Origin: Actinacidiphila acididurans
Lineage (GTDB): Bacteria > Actinomycetota > Actinomycetes > Streptomycetales > Streptomycetaceae
Assembly: GCF_016918855.1 (NCBI RefSeq)
Contig: NZ_JADKYB010000011.1
Location: 62,001-126,000 of the forward strand
Length of the DNA: 64,000 nucleotides
Direction: 5' to 3'
The notes below the pieces were generated by a model that worked only from the letters and a program-made list of their open reading frames with translations, did no database searches and was not told the origin of the DNA. The translations under genes were made by a program, and so were the position numbers. Positions 49,126-57,750 of the stretch are shown piece by piece (position 1 is the stretch's first letter; each line of letters opens with the position of its first letter).

Positions 49126-51513
49126 ATGGGCGTGTCGCACTCCGGTCCGGTCTTCCGGGGACCGGCCTTCGAGCCGCTCCGGGACGGCGATCCGGCGACG
49201 GTGTCGGGCCACCGGATCAGTGCGCGGCTCGGCGACGGAGCGCTCGGCCCGGTCTACTACGCCCATGCGCCCGGCGGCCGGCCGGTCGCCCTCACGGTGC
49301 TGCGGCCCGAGGCCGCGGAAGGCGCAGACTTCGCTGCCCGCTTCCACCACGACGCGCAGGCCGCAGGCCGGGTGCGCGGGCCGTGGACGGTGCCGGTCAC
49401 CGGCAGCGGCAAGGAAGGCCCCCGGTTCTGGATCGCCTCCGACTACGTGCCCGCTCTCACCCTCGGCGCGGCGGTCGCCTCGGGCGGCCCGCTGCCCACG
49501 GTCACCGTCCTGCGAATGGTCGCCGGTATCGCCCGCGGCCTCCAGGACATCCACCACGCCGGCATCGTCCACGGCGACCTGCGCCCCTCCCAGATCCTGC
49601 TGTCCGCCGACGGCCCCCGCATCCGCGATTACGGCATCGCCCGCCCCCCGGGCATCCCACCCCGCCCCGCCGCCGAGACGCCCGAACCGTCCCCGACGCA
49701 AGAACAACCTGCCGGAGGCCGGGAGCACGAGCCCGCGTACGTCGAAATCGCCGCGTGCGTAGCGGAGAAGAGCGCAGACCAGCCGGAGCCGTCGCCTGTG
49801 GGCGGGCACGGGACGGGACTGACGAGCGCGGGCGCCTACGGGACGGGCGCCGCGCCGGAGCCGTCGCCTGTGGGCGGCCACGGGACGGGACCGACGACCG
49901 GGGGTGGCCACGGGACGGGCGCAGCGCCGGCGCCGTCGCCGGCGGGCGGGCACGGGACGGGACCGACGAGCGCGGGCGGCCACGGGACGGGCGCCGCGCC
50001 GGAGCCGTCGCCGGCGGGCGGGCACGGGACGGGACCGACGAGCGCGGGCGGCCACGGGACAGGCGTCGCGCCGGCGCCCCCGACGGGCGGGGCGTCTCCG
50101 TCCGGGCCGGCAGCGGAGCCGCACGCGCAGGTGGACCCGCACTCGTCCGGGGACCCGCACTTGGTCGTGGAGCCGTACCCGGCTGCGGACCGGTACCCGG
50201 CCTCGGACCCGCACCGGTCAGCGGACCCGCGCCCTGGCGCGGACCCGCATTTGGTCGTGCAGTCGCACCCGGCCTCGGACCCGCATCCGTCAGCGGACCC
50301 GCACTCCGTCACGGACCCGCGCCACGCCGTGGACCCGCACCCTTCCCCCTCCGCCCAGCGGCCCCCCGTGCCCAGCGGCATCTCGGCCCCCTTTCTCGCG
50401 CCCGAGCAGGTCGCGGGGCGGGCGGCGGGGCCCGCGACGGATGTGTTCGCGCTCGGGCAGCTCGCCGCGTACGCGTCGATCGGGAGCGCGCCGTTCGGGG
50501 AGGGGGGCGTCGCCGAGGTGGCGGCGCGGGTGCCGCAGGGGGAGCCGGATCTGTCCGAACTCCCGGGCGAGCTGCGGGAGATCGTGACGCGGTGCCTGAT
50601 CAAGGACCCGGCGCTGCGGCCGTCGCCCGCGCAGATCATCGCCATGTGCGGGCAGGCGGCCCCGGAGTCGACCCGGCCGCGCAGCGACCCGTGGCTGCCG
50701 CCGGTGCTGACCGCCGCGATGGTGCCCGCGATGCCGCCGCCGGCCCCGCCGCTGCCCACCGCGGCCCCGGTGCCGGGGCCGCCCGCCCATCCGCCGGGCC
50801 TCACCTGGCACCCGAACCACTGGCCGCGCCCGGACCTGACGCACCTGCCGTTGCCGCACCGCCGCGGCAGCCGGGCGGCGGGCGCGTTCGCCGCGGTCGC
50901 GGGCTTGGCGGTCGCGGTGGTCGCGGGCGTCGCGCTGGCCGGCGGATTCGACGGCGGCGACCATGCCGCCGTGGGCCCGGCGGGAGCGGCGGCCCCCACC
51001 GGCGCCGCCTCCGCGACCGCACTTCCGCCGCAGAGCGGCCCCGTACCCGGGACGCCGACCACCGCTCCGGCCCCGGGCGCGCCCGCTCCCGGGGCGACCG
51101 GCACGCCCGGCGCCGACGCCGGTACGGCCTACCTCGGTGTCGAAGTGCCGGCCGGCTACAGCCTGTTGCTCCAGCAGGACCCGCTGGAGGTACGGCAGGG
51201 CGCGCTGGCCGGCTCCTTCGGCTACACCGACCAGGGGGACGCGTTCGCCACCGACGCGCGGCAGGCGAGCCTGTCGCTGCTGGCCCCGGCGGGCCCCGGC
51301 ACCCCGGCCGCGTGCGCCGGCGGCACCCGGGTGACCAGCGTGCCCCGGCGGATGGTGACCAGCGGCACCCGGATGTGCGTGCGTACCGCGGACGGCACGA
51401 CCGCGCTGGTGACGTTCCGTCAACTCACCCCGCCAGGGGCGCCGAACCCGTACGCGACCATGGATGTGACGGTCTGGCGGGTGACCGGGCTGACCGCAGA
51501 AAACAATCAGTAA
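49126..51513 (+). CDS. Membrane-anchored Ser/Thr kinase-like protein, probable pseudokinase
   Basis: 795 aa. The N-lobe starts at VSGHRISARLGDGALGPVYYA, where the 'VAxK' lysine is Thr57 (VALTVLRPE). The catalytic loop reads VHGDLRPSQILL (Asp151 kept, 'N' replaced by Gln) and DFG reads DYG (168). Residues about 175-415 are a huge insertion inside the kinase fold: four 24-aa repeats then a His/Pro/Asp-rich stretch. The C-lobe continues at FLAPEQVAGRAAGPATDVFALGQLA and RPSPAQIIAMC. A single hydrophobic helix lies at about 583-607, followed by an extracellular Ala/Pro linker and a small globular domain. The missing Lys argues against normal kinase activity. ATG 49126 follows ACGGGG. Confidence 0.8.
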   Translation: MGVSHSGPVFRGPAFEPLRDGDPATVSGHRISARLGDGALGPVYYAHAPGGRPVALTVLRPEAAEGADFAARFHHDAQAAGRVRGPWTVPVTGSGKEGPRFWIASDYVPALTLGAAVASGGPLPTVTVLRMVAGIARGLQDIHHAGIVHGDLRPSQILLSADGPRIRDYGIARPPGIPPRPAAETPEPSPTQEQPAGGREHEPAYVEIAACVAEKSADQPEPSPVGGHGTGLTSAGAYGTGAAPEPSPVGGHGTGPTTGGGHGTGAAPAPSPAGGHGTGPTSAGGHGTGAAPEPSPAGGHGTGPTSAGGHGTGVAPAPPTGGASPSGPAAEPHAQVDPHSSGDPHLVVEPYPAADRYPASDPHRSADPRPGADPHLVVQSHPASDPHPSADPHSVTDPRHAVDPHPSPSAQRPPVPSGISAPFLAPEQVAGRAAGPATDVFALGQLAAYASIGSAPFGEGGVAEVAARVPQGEPDLSELPGELREIVTRCLIKDPALRPSPAQIIAMCGQAAPESTRPRSDPWLPPVLTAAMVPAMPPPAPPLPTAAPVPGPPAHPPGLTWHPNHWPRPDLTHLPLPHRRGSRAAGAFAAVAGLAVAVVAGVALAGGFDGGDHAAVGPAGAAAPTGAASATALPPQSGPVPGTPTTAPAPGAPAPGATGTPGADAGTAYLGVEVPAGYSLLLQQDPLEVRQGALAGSFGYTDQGDAFATDARQASLSLLAPAGPGTPAACAGGTRVTSVPRRMVTSGTRMCVRTADGTTALVTFRQLTPPGAPNPYATMDVTVWRVTGLTAENNQ
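49785..50072 (+). repeat. Four 72-bp tandem repeats in the kinase-like gene
   Basis: 72-bp (24-codon) units encoding EPSPxGGHGTG...GGHGTGxAP, four copies in frame. A second zone (about 50130-50345) repeats DPH motifs. Both lie between the DYG and APE motifs. Confidence 0.9.
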
Positions 51514-51675
51514 AGATTCCTGTTCATCACTCGTGCGCGGCCCGCTGGGATTTCTTCGCAATTTCGCACAAGATTGTGGCGCACAGGCGTGGAAGCGCGT
51601 TTACTGATCGCCCCCGGACGGCGCGGCCGACGGTCTTCCGGGGTGCCGGCGGGAAGGGCGAGGCAGGAGTACGTG

Positions 51676-52029
51676 GTGGGGGAGACGCGAGTGCTCGACG
51701 ACGAGCGCAGCGGTGCCGCCGCTCGGGCGGCGGCGCAGGAAGGTGTTGCGGGGGGCGCGGGATCGGCATTGGCGAGGGCGGTGGCCCGGTTGAGCGCCGA
51801 ACTGGCGGAATACCGGCCGACGTTACCCGATCGGGCGGTCGCGGAGGACGAGTTGGCGGCGCTGGCCGGCCAGGCGAGGGTGGCTCAGCTCTCCCCGGTC
51901 CTGCTGGACATGGACGCGCTGCGTACCTCGCTGCTCCTGCTGGTGGCCGCGCTCGGCTCGGTGAGCGCCCTGGCGAAACCGCTGGACGCGGTGCGCCGCG
52001 AGGTGGAGGACCTGACGCCCACGGGATGA
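51676..52029 (+). CDS. DUF5955-like small protein with a TTA codon
   Basis: 117 aa from the GTG at 51676, after AGGAG at six bases (GTG 51673 is also possible; the frame opens at 51574). Helical sequence: ALARAVARLSAELAEYRPTL, PDRAVAEDELAALAGQ, DALRTSLLLLVAALGSVSALAKPLDAVRREVE. This matches my recollection of DUF5955, a streptomycete family of unknown function. Codon 50 (51823-51825) is TTA, the only TTA I noticed in the window's genes, so translation may need the bldA tRNA and be limited to late growth. It is 162 bases after the pseudokinase gene. Confidence 0.7.
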   Translation: MGETRVLDDERSGAAARAAAQEGVAGGAGSALARAVARLSAELAEYRPTLPDRAVAEDELAALAGQARVAQLSPVLLDMDALRTSLLLLVAALGSVSALAKPLDAVRREVEDLTPTG

Positions 52030-52126
52030 GGGGGACAAGGGGGACATGGTCCCGGCGGCACCGGGAGAAAGCCGACCCGGGGCGTGACCGGCCTCGTACG
52101 AGCGCCGGATCAGGCCTGCGCGCCGA

Positions 52127-52894
52127 TCAGGCCTGCGCCCCGGCACCGGCCAGCGCACGCGACAGATTGTGCGCGACCGTGTGCAGAATTGGGACGATCT
52201 TGTCGGTGGCCGCCTCGGTGACCCGGCCGGCCGGGCCGGAGATCGAGATGGCCGCCGCGGTGGGGGAGTCGGGCACGGGGACGGCCAGGCAACGCACGCC
52301 GATCTCCTGCTCGTTGTCGTCCATGGCGTAGCCGAGCTCCCGGACCCGGTCGAGTTCGGCCAGGAAGCGGTCCGGGTCGGTGATGGTGCGCTCGGTGGCG
52401 GCCGGCATGCCGGTGCGCAGCAGCAGCGCCCGTACCTCCTGCGGCGGCAGCAGGGCCAGCAGCGCCTTGCCGACCCCGGTGGAGTGCGGCAGCACCCGCC
52501 GGCCGACCTCGGTGAACATCCGCATCGAGTGGCGGGAGGGCACCTGCGCCACGTACACCGCCTCGTCGCCGTCGAGCAGCGCCATGTTCGCGGTCTCGCC
52601 GGTGGCCTCCACCAGCTCCGCCAGATACGGCCGCGCCCAGGTGCCGAGCAGCCGGGAGGCGCTCTCGCCGAGCCGGATCAGCCGCGGGCCGAGCGCGTAG
52701 CGGCGGTTGGGCTGCTGGCGTACGTACCCGGCGGCGACCAGGGTGCGCACCAGCCGGTGGATGGTGGGCAGGGGCAGTCCGCTGCTGGCCGACAGCTCGC
52801 TCAGGCCCACCTCGCCGCCCGCGTCGGCCATCCGCTCCAGGAGGTCGAAGGCTCGTTCGAGCGACTGGACGCCGCCGGCGCGGTCACTGGACAC
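52127..52894 (-). CDS. allR: IclR-family regulator, probable allantoin-pathway repressor
   Basis: 255 aa. The N-terminal winged helix (QSLERAFDLLERMADAGGEVGLSELSASSGLPLPTIHRLVRTLVAAGYV) and C-terminal IclR effector domain (ANMALLDGDEAVYVAQVPS, STGVGKALLALLP, ELGYAMDDNEQEIGVRCLAVPV, AISISGPAGRV) are complete. It is divergent from allantoinase, the usual place for AllR, which in bacteria senses allantoin/glyoxylate intermediates and represses ureide genes. Two palindromes lie in the shared promoter region. The GTG at 52894 follows GGGGGAGCGCAG. The symbol is by position and family and is therefore tentative. Confidence 0.85.
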   Translation of the reverse strand: MSSDRAGGVQSLERAFDLLERMADAGGEVGLSELSASSGLPLPTIHRLVRTLVAAGYVRQQPNRRYALGPRLIRLGESASRLLGTWARPYLAELVEATGETANMALLDGDEAVYVAQVPSRHSMRMFTEVGRRVLPHSTGVGKALLALLPPQEVRALLLRTGMPAATERTITDPDRFLAELDRVRELGYAMDDNEQEIGVRCLAVPVPDSPTAAAISISGPAGRVTEAATDKIVPILHTVAHNLSRALAGAGAQA

Positions 52895-52943
52895 CTGCGC
52901 TCCCCCTGTGACGATGGTGACGGCGATCGGCGCGGAATGCGCT

Positions 52944-52958
52944 TTTCGCTTGGTGGAA
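52944..52958. promoter_or_regulatory. AllR-like operator in allR-allB promoter region
   Basis: TTTC-GCTTGGT-GGAA, TTYC-N7-GGAA form shared with gcl, hyi and aceB promoters, 50 bases upstream of the regulator's own start. Confidence 0.55.
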
Positions 52959-53002
52959 GTCTACCGCTCTTGACGCCCGGGGGAACCCTATCCACCATGT
53001 CC

Positions 53003-53019
53003 TTCAACAGACCGTTGAA
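53003..53019. promoter_or_regulatory. Palindromic operator at allantoinase transcription start
   Basis: TTCAAC-AGACC-GTTGAA, perfect 6-bp arms. It lies just after a possible promoter (TTGACG at 52970-52975, 17-base spacer, CACCAT) and matches the uraD site at 41665-41681. Confidence 0.65.
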
Positions 53020-53091
53020 CATGCCCCCGGAAGGTGCCGCGACGCGCGAAACCGGCGCGACCCGAGGCGCCACGACGCTGGAGGTTCGCCC

Positions 53092-54456
53092 GTGCCGGAC
53101 GCCGTGACGGACCTGGTGCTGCGCTCGACCCGGGTGGTGACCCCCGAGGGGGAACGGCCGGCCTGCGTGGCCGTCGGCGGCGGGACGATCCGCGCGGTCC
53201 TGCCGCACGACGCCCCGGTCCCGCCCGGCGCCGTGCTCACCGAACTCGGCGACGACGTCCTGCTGCCCGGCCTGGTCGACACCCACGTCCACGTCAACGA
53301 CCCCGGGCGCGCGCACTGGGAGGGCTTCGCCACGGCCACCGCGGCGGCCGCGGCCGGCGGCATCACCACCCTGATCGACATGCCGCTCAACAGCGTCCCG
53401 CCCACCACCACCGCGGCCCACCTCGCGGTCAAGCGGGACGCCGCCCGCGGCCGCGTTCACACCGACGTCGGCTTCTGGGGCGGCGCGGTGCCCGGCAACC
53501 TCGCCGACCTGCGCCCGCTGCACGAGGCGGGCGTCTTCGGCTTCAAGTGCTTCCTGCTGCCGTCCGGCGTGGACGAGTTCCCGCCGCTCGGCCGGGACGA
53601 ACTCGCGGCGGCCATGACCGAGTTGGCGTCCTTCGGCGGGCTGCTGATCGTGCACGCCGAGGACCCGGGAGTCATCGACGCGGCCCCGCAGAAGGCCGGT
53701 CCCGCCTACGCCGACTTCCTCGCCTCGCGCCCGCCGGCCGCCGAGGACACCGCGGTGGCCCAGGTGATCGACCTGGCCCGGCGGCTGGGCGCGCGGACCC
53801 ACATCCTGCACCTGTCCTCGGCGAGCGCCCTGCCGCTGATCCGCCGGGCCCGGGCCGAGGGGGTGCCGGTCACCGCGGAGACCTGCCCGCACTTCCTGAC
53901 CCTGACCGCGGAGGAAGTCCCGGACGGCGCCACGGAGTTCAAGTGCTGCCCGCCGATCCGCGAGGCAGCCAACCAGGACCTGCTGTGGCAGGCACTGGCC
54001 GACGGCACCCTGGACTGCGTGGTCTCCGACCACTCGCCGTCCACCATCGACCTCAAGCACAAGGACACCGGCGACTTCGCCGCCGCCTGGGGCGGCATCT
54101 CCTCGCTCCAGCTCGGCCTGCCGGCGGTGTGGACGCAGGCCCGCCGCCGCGGTCACACCCCGGCCGACGTGGCCCGCTGGATGTCCGCCGGCCCGGCCCG
54201 GCTGGCCGGCCTGGACCGCAAGGGCGCCATCGCGCCGGGCCGGGACGCCGACTTCGCGGTGTTCGCGCCGGAGGAGACCTTCACCGTGGACCCGGCCGCG
54301 CTGCACCACCGCAACCCGGTCACCGCCTACGCCGGACGCACCCTGCACGGCGTGGTCCGCGCCACCTACCTGCGCGGCCGGCCGGTCGCCGAGCACGGCG
54401 CCGTCATGAAACAGCCCGCCGGCCGGCTCGTGGAACGGCCGGCCGGCGGGAGCTGA
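53092..54456 (+). CDS. allB: Allantoinase
   Basis: 454 aa cyclic amidohydrolase that opens allantoin to allantoate. Binuclear-metal motifs: GLVDTHVHVNDPGRAHWEG, the carbamylated-Lys strand GVFGFKCFLLPSG, VHAED, ILHLSSASALPL and CVVSDHSPS with the catalytic Asp. PIREAANQDLLW and the final GRPVAEHG are typical of AllB. GTG 53092 follows GGAGGTTCGCCC. It is divergent from the IclR gene and carries its own operators. No allantoicase follows, unlike many relatives; a beta-glucosidase gene comes next from the other strand. A 12-bp hairpin overlaps the end of the coding sequence. Confidence 0.95.
   Translation: MPDAVTDLVLRSTRVVTPEGERPACVAVGGGTIRAVLPHDAPVPPGAVLTELGDDVLLPGLVDTHVHVNDPGRAHWEGFATATAAAAAGGITTLIDMPLNSVPPTTTAAHLAVKRDAARGRVHTDVGFWGGAVPGNLADLRPLHEAGVFGFKCFLLPSGVDEFPPLGRDELAAAMTELASFGGLLIVHAEDPGVIDAAPQKAGPAYADFLASRPPAAEDTAVAQVIDLARRLGARTHILHLSSASALPLIRRARAEGVPVTAETCPHFLTLTAEEVPDGATEFKCCPPIREAANQDLLWQALADGTLDCVVSDHSPSTIDLKHKDTGDFAAAWGGISSLQLGLPAVWTQARRRGHTPADVARWMSAGPARLAGLDRKGAIAPGRDADFAVFAPEETFTVDPAALHHRNPVTAYAGRTLHGVVRATYLRGRPVAEHGAVMKQPAGRLVERPAGGS
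54415..54450. terminator. Hairpin at the 3' end of allantoinase
   Basis: Perfect 12-bp arms (CCCGCCGGCCGG at 54415-54426 and its complement at 54439-54450) around a 12-nt loop, starting inside the last coding codons and ending four bases before the stop. The convergent bgl gene ends at 54495, so it may be a shared terminator. Confidence 0.6.
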
Positions 54457-54494
54457 ATCGGCGCCCGGGCGCAGGAGGCACAGGCGCAGGCGGG

Positions 54495-55850
<1,356 letters not shown>

Positions 55851-55869
55851 AAGTTACCTTTCGGTGGGG

Positions 55870-56745
55870 TTACTTGACGGCGCCGGCGGTCAGCCCGGCG
55901 ACGAGGTAACGCTGGAGAAGCAGGAATCCGGCGACCACCGGCACGCTCACCACGAGCGATGCGGCCATGACCTGGTTCCAGTACACGTCGTTCTGGGTGG
56001 CGTACTCCCGCAGGCCGACAGCGAGTGTTCGGGTGCTGGAGTTCGTCATGACGGAGGCGAAGAGCACTTCGCCCCACGCGGTCATGAACGCGTACACGCA
56101 CACGGCCACGATGCCGGGCACGGCGGCCGGTACCACGACCCGGAACAGCGCCCCGAACGGGCCGCAGCCGTCGACCTTCGCGGCCTCGTCGAGGTCGCGC
56201 GGGATCGAGTCGAAGTAACCGACCAGCATCCAGATGGAGAAGGGCAGCGAGAAGGTCAGGTAGGTGATGATCAGGCCCAGCCGGCTGCCCTGGAGGTGGA
56301 TCCCGGTGTTGTTGCCGATGTTGACGAAGATCAGGTACAGCGGCAGCAGGAAGAGGATGCCGGGGAACATCTGGGTGGACAGCACCGTCACGGTGAAGAT
56401 CCGCCGGCCCGGGAACCGGTAGCGGCTGACGCCGTACGCGGCGAAGATCGCCACGGCCACCGAGAACACCGTCGCGCTGACCGACACGATCAGCGAGTTG
56501 AGGAAGTAGTGGGCGAGCGGGACGGTCTTCCAGATGTCGATGTACGGGTGGTAGCTGAAGCTGCTCGGTATCCACTTGAAGGAGCCCTGCACGTCCTGGA
56601 GGCTCTTCAGGGACGAGCTGAGCATCACGTACACCGGTGTGAGCACGAAGAGCAGCAGCAGCGTCAGCACGATCCGCCGGGTCCAGATGAAGGACTTCGG
56701 CGACGCCATCGGCGAGGCCTGCTCGGGGGTCCTAAGCATCGGCAT
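55870..56745 (-). CDS. Sugar ABC transporter permease, MalG/CebG-like
   Basis: 291 aa with six predicted membrane helices. LLLLFVLTPVYVMLSSSLKS, FLNSLIVSVSATVFSVAVAIFAAYGVSRYRF and the EAA-loop motif DEAAKVDGCGPFGALFRVVVPAAVPG that contacts the ATPase are typical of CUT1-family inner permeases. The shared MsiK-type ATPase is not encoded here, as is usual in streptomycetes. It overlaps the 3' end of the partner permease by 14 bases and precedes the beta-glucosidase, so it should import a beta-glucoside or related oligosaccharide. Confidence 0.95.
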   Translation of the reverse strand: MPMLRTPEQASPMASPKSFIWTRRIVLTLLLLFVLTPVYVMLSSSLKSLQDVQGSFKWIPSSFSYHPYIDIWKTVPLAHYFLNSLIVSVSATVFSVAVAIFAAYGVSRYRFPGRRIFTVTVLSTQMFPGILFLLPLYLIFVNIGNNTGIHLQGSRLGLIITYLTFSLPFSIWMLVGYFDSIPRDLDEAAKVDGCGPFGALFRVVVPAAVPGIVAVCVYAFMTAWGEVLFASVMTNSSTRTLAVGLREYATQNDVYWNQVMAASLVVSVPVVAGFLLLQRYLVAGLTAGAVK

Positions 56746-57736
56746 CGCTGCGCCTCCTCGATGTCAGCAGCAGGTACACCGCCGTCACCACCAGCAGGAA
56801 CAGCAGCAGGAGCACGGACATGGCCGAGCCCGAGCCGAAGTTCCAGGTGACGAAGGAGGACTGGTAGATGTGGATGGAGATCAGGTCGGCCTGCTTCGGC
56901 GCGGACTGCCCGAACATCACGTACGGGGTGTTGAAGTCGTTGAACGTCCACAGGAACAGCACCAGCACCAGGACCTGGTTCACCGGCCGCAGCGAGGGCA
57001 TGGTGATCCGCCTGATCTGCTGCCAGATGCCGGCGCCGTCCATCGCCGCGGCCTCGTAGAGCTCACGCGGGATGTTCTGCAGGCCGGCCATCAGGGCCAG
57101 GAACGCGAACGGCCAGGACTTCCACACCGACACGGTCAGCAGCGCCCAGAAGCTGTTGTCGCCGATCAGCCAGAACGGCTTGTTCGACGTCAGGTGCAAC
57201 TGGTCGTGCAGCACGTGGTTCACCAGGCCGGTGTCCTGCTGGAACATGAACGTCCAGGTGATGACGGCCGCGTAGACCGGCAGCGCGTACGGCACCAGGA
57301 AGATCGCGCGGAGCAGGGCACGGCCGCGGAAGGAGTCCTGCATCAGGATCGCCGCGGCGGTGCCGATCAGCCAGGAAAGTCCCACCGACAGCACGGTGAA
57401 GGCGCAGGTCACCCAGAACGAGTGCAGCAGGGCCTGGCCGACGGGCTGATTGAACTTGATCGCCGTGTGGTAGTTGTCGAAGTTGGCCCAGGGCGCCTGG
57501 TTCCAGTGGCTGATGTAGAAGAGGGTCAGCTTCTTGAAGCTGATCACGATGCCGAAGACCATCGGCACGATGTGGATCAGCAGTTCGAGCGCGAGGGCGG
57601 GCAGCAGCAGGAGGTACGGCAGCCCGATCTGGCGCAGTTTCGTGGGCACACGCAGCCGGAGCCGGCCCCCGCCGGCGGACTTGCCGCCGGAGGGGCCGGC
57701 CTCGGGGGCGCTGCGGGGAGGCGCAGTGGCAGTCAT
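56732..57736 (-). CDS. Sugar ABC transporter permease, MalF/CebF-like
   Basis: 334 aa CUT1-family permease with about six helices after a basic, Gly-rich cytosolic start. LPYLLLLPALALELLIHIVPM, FTVLSVGLSWLIGTAAAILMQDSFRG and the EAA loop YEAAAMDGAGIWQQIRRITMPSLRPV are seen. It pairs with the following permease and the binding protein. It starts 14 bases after the binding-protein stop, so all are co-transcribed. Specificity is inferred from the GH1 gene at the operon end. Confidence 0.95.
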   Translation of the reverse strand: MTATAPPRSAPEAGPSGGKSAGGGRLRLRVPTKLRQIGLPYLLLLPALALELLIHIVPMVFGIVISFKKLTLFYISHWNQAPWANFDNYHTAIKFNQPVGQALLHSFWVTCAFTVLSVGLSWLIGTAAAILMQDSFRGRALLRAIFLVPYALPVYAAVITWTFMFQQDTGLVNHVLHDQLHLTSNKPFWLIGDNSFWALLTVSVWKSWPFAFLALMAGLQNIPRELYEAAAMDGAGIWQQIRRITMPSLRPVNQVLVLVLFLWTFNDFNTPYVMFGQSAPKQADLISIHIYQSSFVTWNFGSGSAMSVLLLLFLLVVTAVYLLLTSRRRSDADA

Positions 57737-57750
57737 TCAGACGATCCTCA

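Noticed and set aside
49785..50072. Regular repeats looking like a CRISPR-type array
   Set aside because: The units are directly adjacent without variable spacers and encode an in-frame peptide repeat.
48235..50214. N-terminal extension that would make malate synthase 1199 aa
   Set aside because: The added frame is Arg/Gly-rich antisense of the MocA-like and kinase-like genes; a strong ribosome-binding site and normal family length place the start at 48234.
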